From an uncultured Paracoccaceae bacterium (lineage in GTDB: Bacteria; Pseudomonadota; Alphaproteobacteria; Rhodobacterales; Rhodobacteraceae): 59,270 nucleotides of DNA. The DNA lies in assembly GCA_947497185.1 (NCBI GenBank), contig CANMFL010000011.1, forward strand, positions 1-59,270. Direction: 5' to 3'. How positions within the stretch are numbered: position 1 is the stretch's first letter; the number at the start of each line of letters is the position of its first letter. The notes beneath the pieces are model-generated. The model saw only the letters and a program-made list of their open reading frames with translations. It was not told the origin of the DNA and did no database searches. Shown here one piece after another: positions 37,554 to 44,984 of the stretch. A program made the position numbers and the translations under genes.

Positions 37554-38159
37554 TCAATACACTCTAAACAGCGATTGTGCCACGTCCATAAAGTGAGCGT
37601 AGTAGATTTGGCGGCGACTTGTCGCAGATTGCGCCAGACAGGACAACACGGCCGTATTCAGCGCACGCGGGGACCGGTGCAAAGGCGCGCTTGCCGGATC
37701 ATTCGGGGCGAGCGCACCACCGGACCAGCCAACAGCCAGCGCCAGATGCGTGCCGGGCACACGGTCAGGGCTCCACAATGCTTCGCGCATCAGGTTTTGC
37801 CTGTTTTCGCGCGACGGATCACCGAGCCAGCGGGCGACACCTTCCATGAAATGATGATCCGTCGGGGTCAGGATTTCCGGCATCGTGCGCAGACATTCGT
37901 GGCCCCACCAGATCGCCATTTTCGGCACAAACGCAAAAGCCGTCAACGTGATCGCATCCTCTGGCGTTTCCGACCTGCGCAACCGCCACATGAAATCATA
38001 GGTGTCTTCTGGAGGGCGCGGACGTTGCTGGGTCAAATCAGCAATCTGCGGAATGCCAGCGTAAAGATCCGTCAACACCTGATAGCGAAGCGATGCGCTC
38101 GGCGGTCGGGTTTTATCGGAATCGTCGAGTGGCACCGCTGTAATATCTTGAAACGACAT
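37554..38159 (-). CDS. T6SS-linked protein, DUF6931-like
   Basis: 201 residues from ATG 38159 (MSFQDITAVPL), 34 bases upstream of tagH on the same strand and so probably the first gene of the operon. No signal peptide or membrane helix. The middle segment DAITLTAFAFVPKMAIWWGHECLRTMPEILTP resembles the KREAVWWAC-type core of the small DUF6931-type proteins; I give this at moderate confidence from memory. The C-terminus is YYAHFMDVAQSLFRVY. Function unknown. Confidence 0.72.
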   Translation of the reverse strand: MSFQDITAVPLDDSDKTRPPSASLRYQVLTDLYAGIPQIADLTQQRPRPPEDTYDFMWRLRRSETPEDAITLTAFAFVPKMAIWWGHECLRTMPEILTPTDHHFMEGVARWLGDPSRENRQNLMREALWSPDRVPGTHLALAVGWSGGALAPNDPASAPLHRSPRALNTAVLSCLAQSATSRRQIYYAHFMDVAQSLFRVY

Positions 38160-38329
38160 AAAATGGATCGGTCCGTTGTTAGGGCCTGAAAAAACTATAC
38201 CGTGGCATGTTTTCGCTTTCGCACACACACGTCAAGAAGGTTAAAGCACGTAACGTCGTTTTAAAGCGAGGTGTTTCATTCAAATAGTGAACATAATGTT
38301 GATTATACGCTATGGGCGGCGCGCACAAA

Positions 38330-39568
38330 TTACGTGTCGGCCTGAATGTCCAACTTCGCATCCCACGCCTTCACAAACGCCACATCATCCGCGTCGTCCA
38401 ATTCCACAGCCAGCCGTTGCAGCAAAACCCGACAATGCGCGGCGGTCAGATTATCCGTTTTAATGTAGGAATAAGCCGCCCCGAACCCATGTTCGAAAAT
38501 CCGCTCGAACGTCAGATCTTCGCCGCTGACACGTGACATCGGCGCAGGCTTTAACCCGCCGTTATACAACGACGCCGCCGATAGCCCCGCGTAGAGCCAG
38601 TTCATGCAATTGATCGCCGTGAATGGATCATTCACCCCCGGCGACAACGCGCGGGCGATCATTTCGACCAGTTGCTGCACGATGAACAACAGGTTTTGCT
38701 CTTCGGTCGGGGTCGATCCCACCACGAAACACCCGCACAAGTCTTCGCGCAAATCGTCGGGCAATGCGTCCGGCCCCCAGACCGCCATCACAGGCGACGA
38801 CGGGCTCACAAACGCGCCCACCCCAAGCTGCACATGCACAAAAAGCGCGTGTTCTTCCGCCAATTCCAGCAGCTGCGCACGGTCATAATTCTGCACATAG
38901 CCATTGCGCGTCAGACACAAGCTATGGTTCGCCTCTCCCGTTGGCCGCGCCAAGTTCCCGTCCACCGGCGGTTGATTGTCGATCACCACCTCAATCGCGT
39001 AGCGCAGCCGCTTGCCCAGCCCCGCCGAGATGTTCGATACGTTAATCGTTTCAGGAATATGGTGGACGTAATAAATCACCGTCATGATCGAAACGCCGGT
39101 GAACAGCAGCGCCAGCCCCAGCGACATATGCGGCACAAAAACCGCAATCGCGGGGTCTTGAGCGTCGTCCCCGCTATGCATCGCGCGCAACAGCATCAAG
39201 GCAAACACAAAGTTACCGATCAGAATACCGAGGCTCCATTGGGTGCCGCGATCCTTCATAAAGTTGCCGATCAGGCGCGGGCCAAAGTTGCCCGATGCAA
39301 AAGACACAGCCACAATCGTCACCGAAAACATCACGCCAGCAACGCCCAGAATGGACTGCGCGATGACCGATATCATCGACCGCGCACCGTCAATCTGGGT
39401 TGTGGCCCAACTGTCGGGCCAGATGTAGAACACAGACTCAGGGTAGCGATCCACCCACAGCGTCAACAGCACGGCAACGACCGAACACACCACAAGCACC
39501 GTTGGCACGAACCAATAGCTTGATCGCGTTTGCAAAATTAGATTTTTGGCCAGTGCTTGTTTGCTCAT
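38330..39568 (-). CDS. DUF2254 family inner-membrane protein
   Basis: About 412 residues from ATG 39568 with GGGGTG just upstream (GTG 39574 is possible). Four N-terminal membrane helices: about 20-42, 68-95, 120-140 and 150-172. A cytoplasmic domain of about 220 residues follows. Family features are SILGVAGVMFSVTIVAVSFASGNFGPRLIGNFMKDRGTQWSLGILIGNFVFAL and SPGVNDPFTAINCMNWL. DUF2254 proteins are widespread in proteobacteria and have no assigned function. It lies between the T6SS and the agl locus and does not obviously belong to either. Confidence 0.88.
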   Translation of the reverse strand: MSKQALAKNLILQTRSSYWFVPTVLVVCSVVAVLLTLWVDRYPESVFYIWPDSWATTQIDGARSMISVIAQSILGVAGVMFSVTIVAVSFASGNFGPRLIGNFMKDRGTQWSLGILIGNFVFALMLLRAMHSGDDAQDPAIAVFVPHMSLGLALLFTGVSIMTVIYYVHHIPETINVSNISAGLGKRLRYAIEVVIDNQPPVDGNLARPTGEANHSLCLTRNGYVQNYDRAQLLELAEEHALFVHVQLGVGAFVSPSSPVMAVWGPDALPDDLREDLCGCFVVGSTPTEEQNLLFIVQQLVEMIARALSPGVNDPFTAINCMNWLYAGLSAASLYNGGLKPAPMSRVSGEDLTFERIFEHGFGAAYSYIKTDNLTAAHCRVLLQRLAVELDDADDVAFVKAWDAKLDIQADT

Positions 39569-39961
39569 GCTCACCCCGAATATGCGCCCAAAAGGCCAGA
39601 GTTTCGGAATGGCGTCAATGCGGCGCGAACAGTGTTAATGAAGGCTAAAACAGCGGCGGCGACCACAGTTAAGACAAACTTGACCTGGCTCCGACGTGCT
39701 TTCGCGCCACTTATGGATTCCGCAGGCGCATAGCGCCCTTATGAAAAGGCTCATTAAAATATTCCTAAAAAATATCAGCGAATAAGAGCCGCGCACGGCA
39801 CTTCGCTGCCCGAAATGGGCGGTCTCGTCGTAAAATAAAACGTTTGAAAATCTAACTATCGCATAGTCTTAACGACAGTTCTGTAACTGGCAAGAGGTGG
39901 AATTAACTTTTATTAATAAAAGTTAACCTTTCCTAATTCGGCAGAGTTCGCCCGCAGTTCA
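39569..39961. other. Intergenic region of 393 bp between DUF2254 gene and aglR
   Basis: No convincing gene. It is A+T-rich with scattered stops and holds a perfect 24-bp palindrome at 39903-39926, next to the aglR stop. The rest presumably includes the promoter of the DUF2254 gene; no clear boxes are seen. Confidence 0.6.
39903..39926. terminator. Perfect 24-bp A+T palindrome after aglR
   Basis: TTAACTTTTATT (39903-39914) is followed directly by its reverse complement. It lies 35 bases beyond the aglR stop on the minus strand. It may be a terminator or a protein-binding site; the stem is weak (two G/C pairs). Confidence 0.5.
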
Positions 39962-40987
39962 CTACCGTTGCAACGGCCCCGTCGATGCCCCAACCACCAG
40001 CTCGGCTTCCAGCAACTTGTTCTCAGGTTCCGCCGTTGGATTGCTGATCTGATCCACCAAAATCTGGGCAATATGCCGCCCCGCGTCGCGCACCGAAGAC
40101 CTGACTGCCGTGAACATCGGCACCGTCTGGCGGTTGCTCAAATACGACAGGTCGTCGTCATGCGCGATCAGTGAAATCTCGCGGCCCAGCGTCAAACCGG
40201 CCTCTTGCACCGCACGCCGCGCCCCAATGGCAGAGATCACCGACGACATGATGAACGCGGTTGGCGGCACCGTTAATGTCAACATGCGGGACACCGCGTC
40301 ATAGCCGTTCGCCTCGGTCATCTCGCCGCTACTAAAATAAGCGGGGTCAGGAATAATGCCGCGTGTCGCCATGCCCGCGACAAAACCACTGCGACGCCGA
40401 TACGCAAAATCCATCGCTTCATCGCCGTTCACCAACGCAATCCGCTCATGCCCCAAATCCAGCAAAAACTGCGCGGCCCGCTCAAAAGCCCGCTTGTTGT
40501 TCACATCGACCCAAGCATAAGGATCGGTCACATGGGTCGCGCGACCATGCACAACAAACGGCATCTCGATGTCGTGCAGCAACGCGATGCGGTCGTCGTC
40601 CATCAAAGGGGCTTGCAACACGATCCCGTCCACCGCGCCCTCTGATTTCAACCGCCGGAATACTACGGCCTCTTGACCCGGATCGGTCACGGTTAACGAC
40701 AGGCTATAGCCCGACGCGCCGCTCACTTCGGTGACGCCCGCAACGAAATCCCCGAAAATCGGGTTTACCAATTGGTCCTTGTTCGACGCGGACAGCACAT
40801 GGCCAATATTAAACGACCGCCCCGTCGCCAGTGCGCGAGCGCGTTTATTCGGCTGATAGCCAAACTTGACGGCCGCTTCCGTCACCCGCTGGCGCGTCGC
40901 GGCGTTCACCTCTGGATAGCCCCCCAAAGCACGGCTGACCGTTGTCGACGACAGGCCCAACCGACCAGAAAGTTCCTTGAGGTTCAT
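39962..40987 (-). CDS. aglR: LacI-family repressor of the alpha-glucoside operon
   Basis: 341 residues from ATG 40987; TTG 40999 is possible. N-terminal LacI helix-turn-helix MNLKELSGRLGLSSTTVSRALGGYPEVNAATRQRVTEAA, with hinge GYQPNKRARALATGRS. The periplasmic-binding-protein-like sensor domain starts at about residue 58. It is divergent from aglEFGAK, the same arrangement as aglR in Sinorhizobium meliloti, where AglR controls alpha-glucoside uptake. Two near-identical operator-like sites (40995-41010 and 41141-41156) in the shared upstream region support repression of both aglR and aglE. Confidence 0.9.
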   Translation of the reverse strand: MNLKELSGRLGLSSTTVSRALGGYPEVNAATRQRVTEAAVKFGYQPNKRARALATGRSFNIGHVLSASNKDQLVNPIFGDFVAGVTEVSGASGYSLSLTVTDPGQEAVVFRRLKSEGAVDGIVLQAPLMDDDRIALLHDIEMPFVVHGRATHVTDPYAWVDVNNKRAFERAAQFLLDLGHERIALVNGDEAMDFAYRRRSGFVAGMATRGIIPDPAYFSSGEMTEANGYDAVSRMLTLTVPPTAFIMSSVISAIGARRAVQEAGLTLGREISLIAHDDDLSYLSNRQTVPMFTAVRSSVRDAGRHIAQILVDQISNPTAEPENKLLEAELVVGASTGPLQR

Positions 40988-40994
40988 CAAATTT

Positions 40995-41010
40995 CCCAAA
41001 GCGGTTTCAA
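40995..41010. promoter_or_regulatory. AglR operator-like site O1, next to aglR start
   Basis: CCCAAAGCGGTTTCAA resembles the LacI-family consensus (AAAGCGNTTT). It starts 8 bases before the aglR ATG, so it would give autoregulation. It matches the reverse complement of the second site at 14 of 16 positions. Confidence 0.6.
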
Positions 41011-41104
41011 TTATGTACTAACATTGGGCATAAAACGCTATTCGGTCAACGGCATTTTTGACTGCCTATTCAAAATAGACGCCTTTAAAATAACAAAATA
41101 TCAG

Positions 41105-41156
41105 TTGACAGAAGTCACGGAATCGTCATCCATAGCATTATTCAAAACGCTTTGGG
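41105..41156 (+). promoter_or_regulatory. aglE promoter region with AglR operator O2
   Basis: A perfect -35 box TTGACA lies at 41105-41110; the -10 is unclear (ATCCAT at 17-base spacing). The operator TTCAAAACGCTTTGGG at 41141-41156 lies just downstream, where a bound repressor would block RNA polymerase. The aglE start is 55 bases further on. Confidence 0.55.
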
Positions 41157-41210
41157 CGTGGCATTGGGAGATGCCGAAATCTAGCCCATGCGTTCATTAG
41201 GGAGAGATAC

Positions 41211-42473
41211 ATGAAATCCGCACTTTACGCAGGGACAGCACTGATCGCGATCACTGCATCCACCGCGTCCGCCGAGAAAATTACCGTTTTCGGTCCGTGG
41301 CTTACGCCGGAATCCGAAATCGTCGCTGAAATCTTTGACGTGTTCGAAGAACGCACTGGGCACGAAGTGTCCTACGTCGGCTCTGACAGCTTCGAGCAGC
41401 AAATCCTGATCGACGCCGAAGCAGGCTCTGCGCCGAATATCTCGATCTTTCCGCAGCCGGGCCTTGCCTCTGATATGGCATCACGCGGGTTCCTGACGCC
41501 GCTGCAAGACGGCTCAGCCGACTGGATTCGCGACAATTACGCAGCCGGTCAGTCTTGGGTCGATCTCGGGACATTCACCAATGAAAACGGCGACGACGAC
41601 CTGTACGGAATGTTCTTCCGCGTCGATCTGAAATCGCTCGTCTGGTACTCTCCTGAAAACTTCGAAGACGCCGATTACGACGTGCCTGAAACCATGGAAG
41701 ACCTGATCGCGCTCTCCGATCAAATCGTCGCTGATGGCGGCACACCGTGGTGCATCGGGCTGGGGTCTGGTGCTGCGACTGGCTGGCCCGCGACTGACTG
41801 GGTCGAAGACATGATGCTGCGCACGCAACCGCCCGAAATCTATGACCAATGGGTAACAAACGAGCTGCCATTCGACTCGCCCGAAGTTGTCGGCGCGATT
41901 GAAGCATTTGGCCAATTCGTCCTGAACGACGACTACGTTGCAGGCGGATCAGGCGCCGTTGCCTCCACCGATTTCCGCGACAGCCCCAAAGGTTTGTTCG
42001 ACAGCCCGCCGCAATGCTACATGCACCGCATGGCGTCGTTTATCCCCGCGTTTTTCCCTGAAGGAACAGTCGTTGGCGAAGACGCCGACTTCTTCTACTT
42101 CCCTGCTTTCGCGGAAAAAGACCTCGGGTCGCCCGTCTTGGGCGCAGGCACAGTCGCCGCAATCACGAACCCGAGCGAAGGCGCACAAGAGCTGATCGCG
42201 TTCCTGCGAGAACCCATCGCGCACGAAATCTGGATGGGTCACGGCGGGTTCCTGACACCCCACAAAGGCGTCGATCTGGCGAAATTCCAAGACGACACAT
42301 CGCGGGCGCTGAACAACATCCTGCTGGACGCGACGACCTTCCGCTTTGACGGGTCCGACCTGATGCCGGGCGCTGTCGGGGCCGGATCATTCTGGACAGG
42401 CATGGTCGATTATACGTCTGGCAAGTCCGCCGAAGACGTGGCCGCGACCATTCAATCCTCTTGGCCTGAATAA
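41211..42473 (+). CDS. aglE: Alpha-glucoside ABC transporter substrate-binding protein
   Basis: 420 residues. Signal peptide MKSALYAGTALIAITASTASA. The mature part is a family-1 extracellular solute-binding protein (SEIVAEIFDVFEERTGHEVSYVGSDSFEQQI, FFPEGT, EPIAHEIWMGHGGFLTPHKGV). It captures sucrose, maltose, trehalose or related alpha-glucosides in the periplasm and delivers them to AglF/AglG. ATG 41211 has GGGAGAG upstream. It is the first gene of aglEFGAK, followed by a 109-base gap with three hairpins. Confidence 0.93.
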   Translation: MKSALYAGTALIAITASTASAEKITVFGPWLTPESEIVAEIFDVFEERTGHEVSYVGSDSFEQQILIDAEAGSAPNISIFPQPGLASDMASRGFLTPLQDGSADWIRDNYAAGQSWVDLGTFTNENGDDDLYGMFFRVDLKSLVWYSPENFEDADYDVPETMEDLIALSDQIVADGGTPWCIGLGSGAATGWPATDWVEDMMLRTQPPEIYDQWVTNELPFDSPEVVGAIEAFGQFVLNDDYVAGGSGAVASTDFRDSPKGLFDSPPQCYMHRMASFIPAFFPEGTVVGEDADFFYFPAFAEKDLGSPVLGAGTVAAITNPSEGAQELIAFLREPIAHEIWMGHGGFLTPHKGVDLAKFQDDTSRALNNILLDATTFRFDGSDLMPGAVGAGSFWTGMVDYTSGKSAEDVAATIQSSWPE

Positions 42474-42483
42474 ACCAAACCTG

Positions 42484-42514
42484 CGCGCTGGCCAAATCCC
42501 ATCCGGCCAGCGCG
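42484..42514 (+). repeat. Hairpin 1 between aglE and aglF
   Basis: CGCGCTGGCC (42484-42493) pairs with GGCCAGCGCG (42505-42514), a 10-bp perfect stem with an 11-base loop, 11 bases after the aglE stop. Without a T run it is probably an mRNA-stabilising or attenuating structure. Confidence 0.75.
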
Positions 42515-42519
42515 ATCCC

Positions 42520-42537
42520 GATTTTTCGCGAAAAATC
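42520..42537. repeat. Palindrome 2 between aglE and aglF
   Basis: GATTTTTCGCGAAAAATC is a perfect 18-bp palindrome, 5 bases after hairpin 1 and 3 bases before palindrome 3. Confidence 0.7.
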
Positions 42538-42540
42538 ATC

Positions 42541-42560
42541 CGAATTTTCGCGAAAATTCG
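42541..42560. repeat. Palindrome 3 between aglE and aglF
   Basis: CGAATTTTCGCGAAAATTCG is a perfect 20-bp palindrome. It differs only in the two central bases from the palindrome at 47753-47772 at the other end of the operon, so the two look like copies of one short intergenic element. Confidence 0.75.
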
Positions 42561-42582
42561 CACCCCCTCGAAAGGTTAGACG

Positions 42583-43821
42583 ATGCACCCTGCCCTTCTC
42601 GGTCTCACGACGGTTATCCTCGGTGTCGGTGGCTGCTTGTTGTATTTCATCGGGTCTAATCTGATCCTCGACAAAGTCATCTTTCCGCAAAAATCCGGCG
42701 ATCAGGGGCGCAATATCAATCGCGCCAATATGATCCGCCCGTGGCTGTTCCTGTTCCCTGCAGTCTTCGCGCTGGGGCTCTACCTTGGCTATCCGGTGAT
42801 CGAGACACTGCGCCTGTCTTTCACCTCGCGTGCGGCAGATGGTGCGTTCGTGGGCATGGCCAATTACAATAAAATGTTTGCCGACGACAAGTTCTGGGAG
42901 GCCATGCGCAACAACATGCTGTGGCTGATTATCGTGCCTGCCGCCGCCACCGCTTTTGGCCTGCTCGCAGCGCAGCTGACCGACCGCATCCGCTGGGGCA
43001 ACCTCGCGAAATCGCTGATCTTTATGCCAATGGCGATTTCCTTTGTCGGGGCCTCCGTGATCTTTAAGCTCGTCTACGACACCCGCCCCGCCGATCAGGA
43101 CCAAATCGGTATCCTGAATGCGATCTGGCTGAAATTTGACGGCGGCGCAGGCTCGATCCTGATGCTCAAAATCATCCCCGCGCTGCTGCTTATCGCCTTC
43201 GCGGCCCTCACCGCTTACGCGATAAAAGCGGTCCTGACCCCGCTCAAAAACCAACATGCCCGCGAAAGCATCATCTTCAAAGCGTTGCGCATCACGGGCG
43301 CGGCCATCGGCGCATATCTTGTCGTTAAATCGCTGCTGTCGATCGTAGCGCTGTTCACCGCGACGCTGACATACGGCGAGCCGCAAGCGTGGCTCACCAT
43401 CCCGTTCTGGAACTCGTTTTTCTTAATGGTTGTGCTGATCTGGATTCAAACCGGCTTTGCCATGGTTATTCTGTCAGCCGCCCTGCGCGGCGTCCCCGAA
43501 GAAACCGTCGAGGCCGCAATCGTGGACGGTGCCACCCCCTTTGACGTGTTTTTCAAGATCAAGGTGCCGCAGATCAAAGGCACCATCGTTGTGGTTTGGA
43601 CCACCATCACGCTGGTCGTGCTCAAGGTGTTCGACATCGTTTACGCCATGACGAACGGCCAGTGGGAAACCCAAGTTTTGGCCAACTACATGTACGAAAA
43701 ATTGTTCACCGCCAACGACTGGGGCCTTGGGTCGGCCAGCGCCATTATCATCATGTTGCTGGTGTCTCCGATCCTGATCTGGAACGTCTACAACGCCCGC
43801 AAAGAAATGAAGGAGCGCTAA
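42583..43821 (+). CDS. aglF: Alpha-glucoside ABC transporter permease AglF
   Basis: 412 residues, larger than simple MalF-like permeases because of an extra N-terminal helix (LLGLTTVILGVGGCLLYFIG) and an additional helix pair near 205-265. The binding-protein-dependent transport core ends with the EAA-type loop ETVEAAIVDGATPFDVFFKIKVPQIKGTIVVV that docks on AglK. It forms the membrane channel with AglG. One base separates its stop from the aglG ATG. Confidence 0.93.
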   Translation: MHPALLGLTTVILGVGGCLLYFIGSNLILDKVIFPQKSGDQGRNINRANMIRPWLFLFPAVFALGLYLGYPVIETLRLSFTSRAADGAFVGMANYNKMFADDKFWEAMRNNMLWLIIVPAAATAFGLLAAQLTDRIRWGNLAKSLIFMPMAISFVGASVIFKLVYDTRPADQDQIGILNAIWLKFDGGAGSILMLKIIPALLLIAFAALTAYAIKAVLTPLKNQHARESIIFKALRITGAAIGAYLVVKSLLSIVALFTATLTYGEPQAWLTIPFWNSFFLMVVLIWIQTGFAMVILSAALRGVPEETVEAAIVDGATPFDVFFKIKVPQIKGTIVVVWTTITLVVLKVFDIVYAMTNGQWETQVLANYMYEKLFTANDWGLGSASAIIIMLLVSPILIWNVYNARKEMKER

Positions 43822-43822
43822 G

Positions 43823-44974
43823 ATGGCCAGCATCGCAGGCACCAAATCATCCCTCACCTGGGCCGTGCATATCTCGACAGTTGTGCTTGTCGCACTCTGG
43901 CTTTTCCCGACGGTCGGACTGCTGGTGTCATCCTTCCGCACAGCCGACCAAATCTCTGCCTCTGGCTGGTGGAAATCAATGTTCCCGTCAGAGCAGAACC
44001 TCGTCATTCGCGTGGCTGATCCAGACGAAAACAGAGTCCAACAGGGCGATTTCTACGTCGTCGCAGGCAACCTGTTCGACGCGGGCAGCGAATCCGTAAT
44101 CTCGGTTTGGGGCACATCATCACGGGCGATCGACGCCTATGCCGCAGGTGAAACCGCCGACCTCGGCGACGGTGAAACCCTCACGTTAGAGCCTGATGGC
44201 GCCTATATCTGGTCCGGCAATGACGACCAAATATCTGGCCGCGCCCAACGTGTTTTCGCAACCGCAAAAAGCCCGCCAAAGTTCACCCTCGGCAATTACG
44301 CAGAAACCCTGTTCACGGGCAGCAGCACCGACAGCATGGCAAAGGCGTTTTTCAACACGCTCACCGTCACGATCCCCGCGACGATCATCCCGATCATGAT
44401 CGCGGCCTTTGCGGCTTATGCGCTGGCATGGATGGAATTCCCCGGACGCGCCCTACTCATCGCGATCATCGTGGGCCTGCTGGTTGTACCGCTGCAACTC
44501 GCGCTGATCCCGCTACTCAAACTGCATCTCAGCATCGGGATCGGCAAAGGATACCTTGGCGTCTGGATGGCCCACACCGGTTTTGGCCTGCCGCTCGCGA
44601 TCTATCTGCTGCGCAACTACATGATCGGCCTACCGCGCGACATCATCGAAAACGCCAAAGTTGACGGGGCGACCGATTTCCAGATTTTCACGAAAATCGT
44701 GTTACCCCTCTCGTTCCCCGCACTGGCATCCTTTGCGATCTTCCAATTCCTGTGGACATGGAACGACCTGCTCGTCGCCAAAGTGTTCCTGATCGACGCC
44801 AGCGGCGAAACAACCGTGATGACCAACCAAATCGTCGAACTGCTCGGCACACGCGGCGGCAACTGGGAAATCCTCGCGACAGCGGCCTTTGTGTCAATCG
44901 CGGTCCCGCTACTGGTCTTCTTCTCAATGCAACGCTTTTTGGTGCGCGGCCTGCTGGCCGGTTCCGTGAAATAA
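43823..44974 (+). CDS. aglG: Alpha-glucoside ABC transporter permease AglG
   Basis: 383 residues. The first helix (about 16-36) is followed by a periplasmic loop of about 110 residues (SMFPSEQNLVIRVADPDENRVQQGDFYV... DGAYIWSGNDDQ), a feature of the AglG subfamily rather than of MalG in general. The remaining helices form the permease core with the docking loop DIIENAKVDGATDFQIFTKIVLPLSFPALA. It partners AglF and AglK. 10 bases separate it from aglA. Confidence 0.93.
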   Translation: MASIAGTKSSLTWAVHISTVVLVALWLFPTVGLLVSSFRTADQISASGWWKSMFPSEQNLVIRVADPDENRVQQGDFYVVAGNLFDAGSESVISVWGTSSRAIDAYAAGETADLGDGETLTLEPDGAYIWSGNDDQISGRAQRVFATAKSPPKFTLGNYAETLFTGSSTDSMAKAFFNTLTVTIPATIIPIMIAAFAAYALAWMEFPGRALLIAIIVGLLVVPLQLALIPLLKLHLSIGIGKGYLGVWMAHTGFGLPLAIYLLRNYMIGLPRDIIENAKVDGATDFQIFTKIVLPLSFPALASFAIFQFLWTWNDLLVAKVFLIDASGETTVMTNQIVELLGTRGGNWEILATAAFVSIAVPLLVFFSMQRFLVRGLLAGSVK

Positions 44975-44984
44975 GACACTCACT

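Noticed and set aside
38194..38235. Promoter for the DUF6931-like/tagH operon (TATAGT and TTGACG on the minus strand)
   Set aside because: The two boxes are 30 bases apart, too far for a sigma-70 promoter.
42163..43386. 407-codon open frame antisense to aglE/aglF
   Set aside because: Spans two well-supported genes and the hairpin cluster; Arg/Asp-rich translation typical of a shadow frame.
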